This document shows, in pieces, positions 5,453-5,475 of a DNA stretch of 5,475 nt (position 1 is its first letter; each line of letters opens with the position of its first letter). The notes under the pieces are model-generated. The model ran no database searches and had not been told where the DNA came from. It saw only the letters and a list, made by a program, of their open reading frames with translations. The position numbers were made by a program, and so were the translations under genes. The stretch spans positions 712-6,186 of the forward strand of contig PMST01000623.1 in assembly GCA_003168295.1 (NCBI GenBank). The letters are read 5' to 3'. Source of the stretch: Actinomycetota bacterium (GTDB lineage: Bacteria > Actinomycetota > Actinomycetes > Streptosporangiales > Streptosporangiaceae).

Positions 5453-5475
5453 GGCTGGTTCCCGGCCTGGTGGGT
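5449..5475 (-). CDS. Possible last codons of an upstream gene, cut by window edge
   Basis: One minus-strand frame reads THQAGNQP then TGA (5451-5449), overlapping the GTG start of the large acyl-CoA dehydrogenase by GTGA. Four-base overlaps of this kind are typical of actinobacterial operons. Only eight codons are visible, so this rests on the overlap geometry alone. Confidence 0.25.
   Translation of the reverse strand, partial: THQAGNQP

Overview
The window is very GC-rich, with coding third positions dominated by G and C, GTG starts and short or overlapping gene junctions. This points to a high-GC actinomycete. The genus cannot be fixed from the sequence. The gene set looks like a chromosomal catabolic locus acting on CoA-bound acids. 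There is no sign of phage, insertion sequences, CRISPR arrays or RNA genes.

Layout. Positions 1-753 (+) hold a short-chain dehydrogenase/reductase (SDR) cut by the left edge; its Tyr-Lys catalytic pair is replaced by Leu and Met. A 93-base gap (754-846) contains a local AT-rich patch with a direct repeat and a small near-palindrome, a plausible promoter/operator. Positions 847-1716 (+) encode a PaaX-family repressor. The strands then converge. On the minus strand, reading right to left: the large subunit-type acyl-CoA dehydrogenase (4238-5452), the small subunit-type acyl-CoA dehydrogenase (3102-4226), a CE1758-type luciferase-like flavin monooxygenase (2080-3099), and a small tail-anchored membrane protein whose frame is broken by one base (1798-1978).

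How they fit together (inference). The two dissimilar acyl-CoA dehydrogenases, 11 bases apart, resemble the FadE26/FadE27-type pairs that form alpha2beta2 enzymes on bulky or cyclic acyl-CoAs. The monooxygenase follows only 2 bases after the second one, so the three are probably one transcript whose promoter lies beyond the right edge. PaaX proteins usually repress aromatic or acyl-CoA catabolic genes and respond to a CoA thioester, so this one is the natural candidate regulator. The substrate is unknown.

The least expected signals are: a perfect 36-bp palindrome inside the monooxygenase gene (2883-2918); the one-base frameshift in the small membrane protein; and the SDR that lacks catalytic residues. 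None of these proves a new system. The SDR may be a non-catalytic partner subunit, as BbsC is in toluene degradation.
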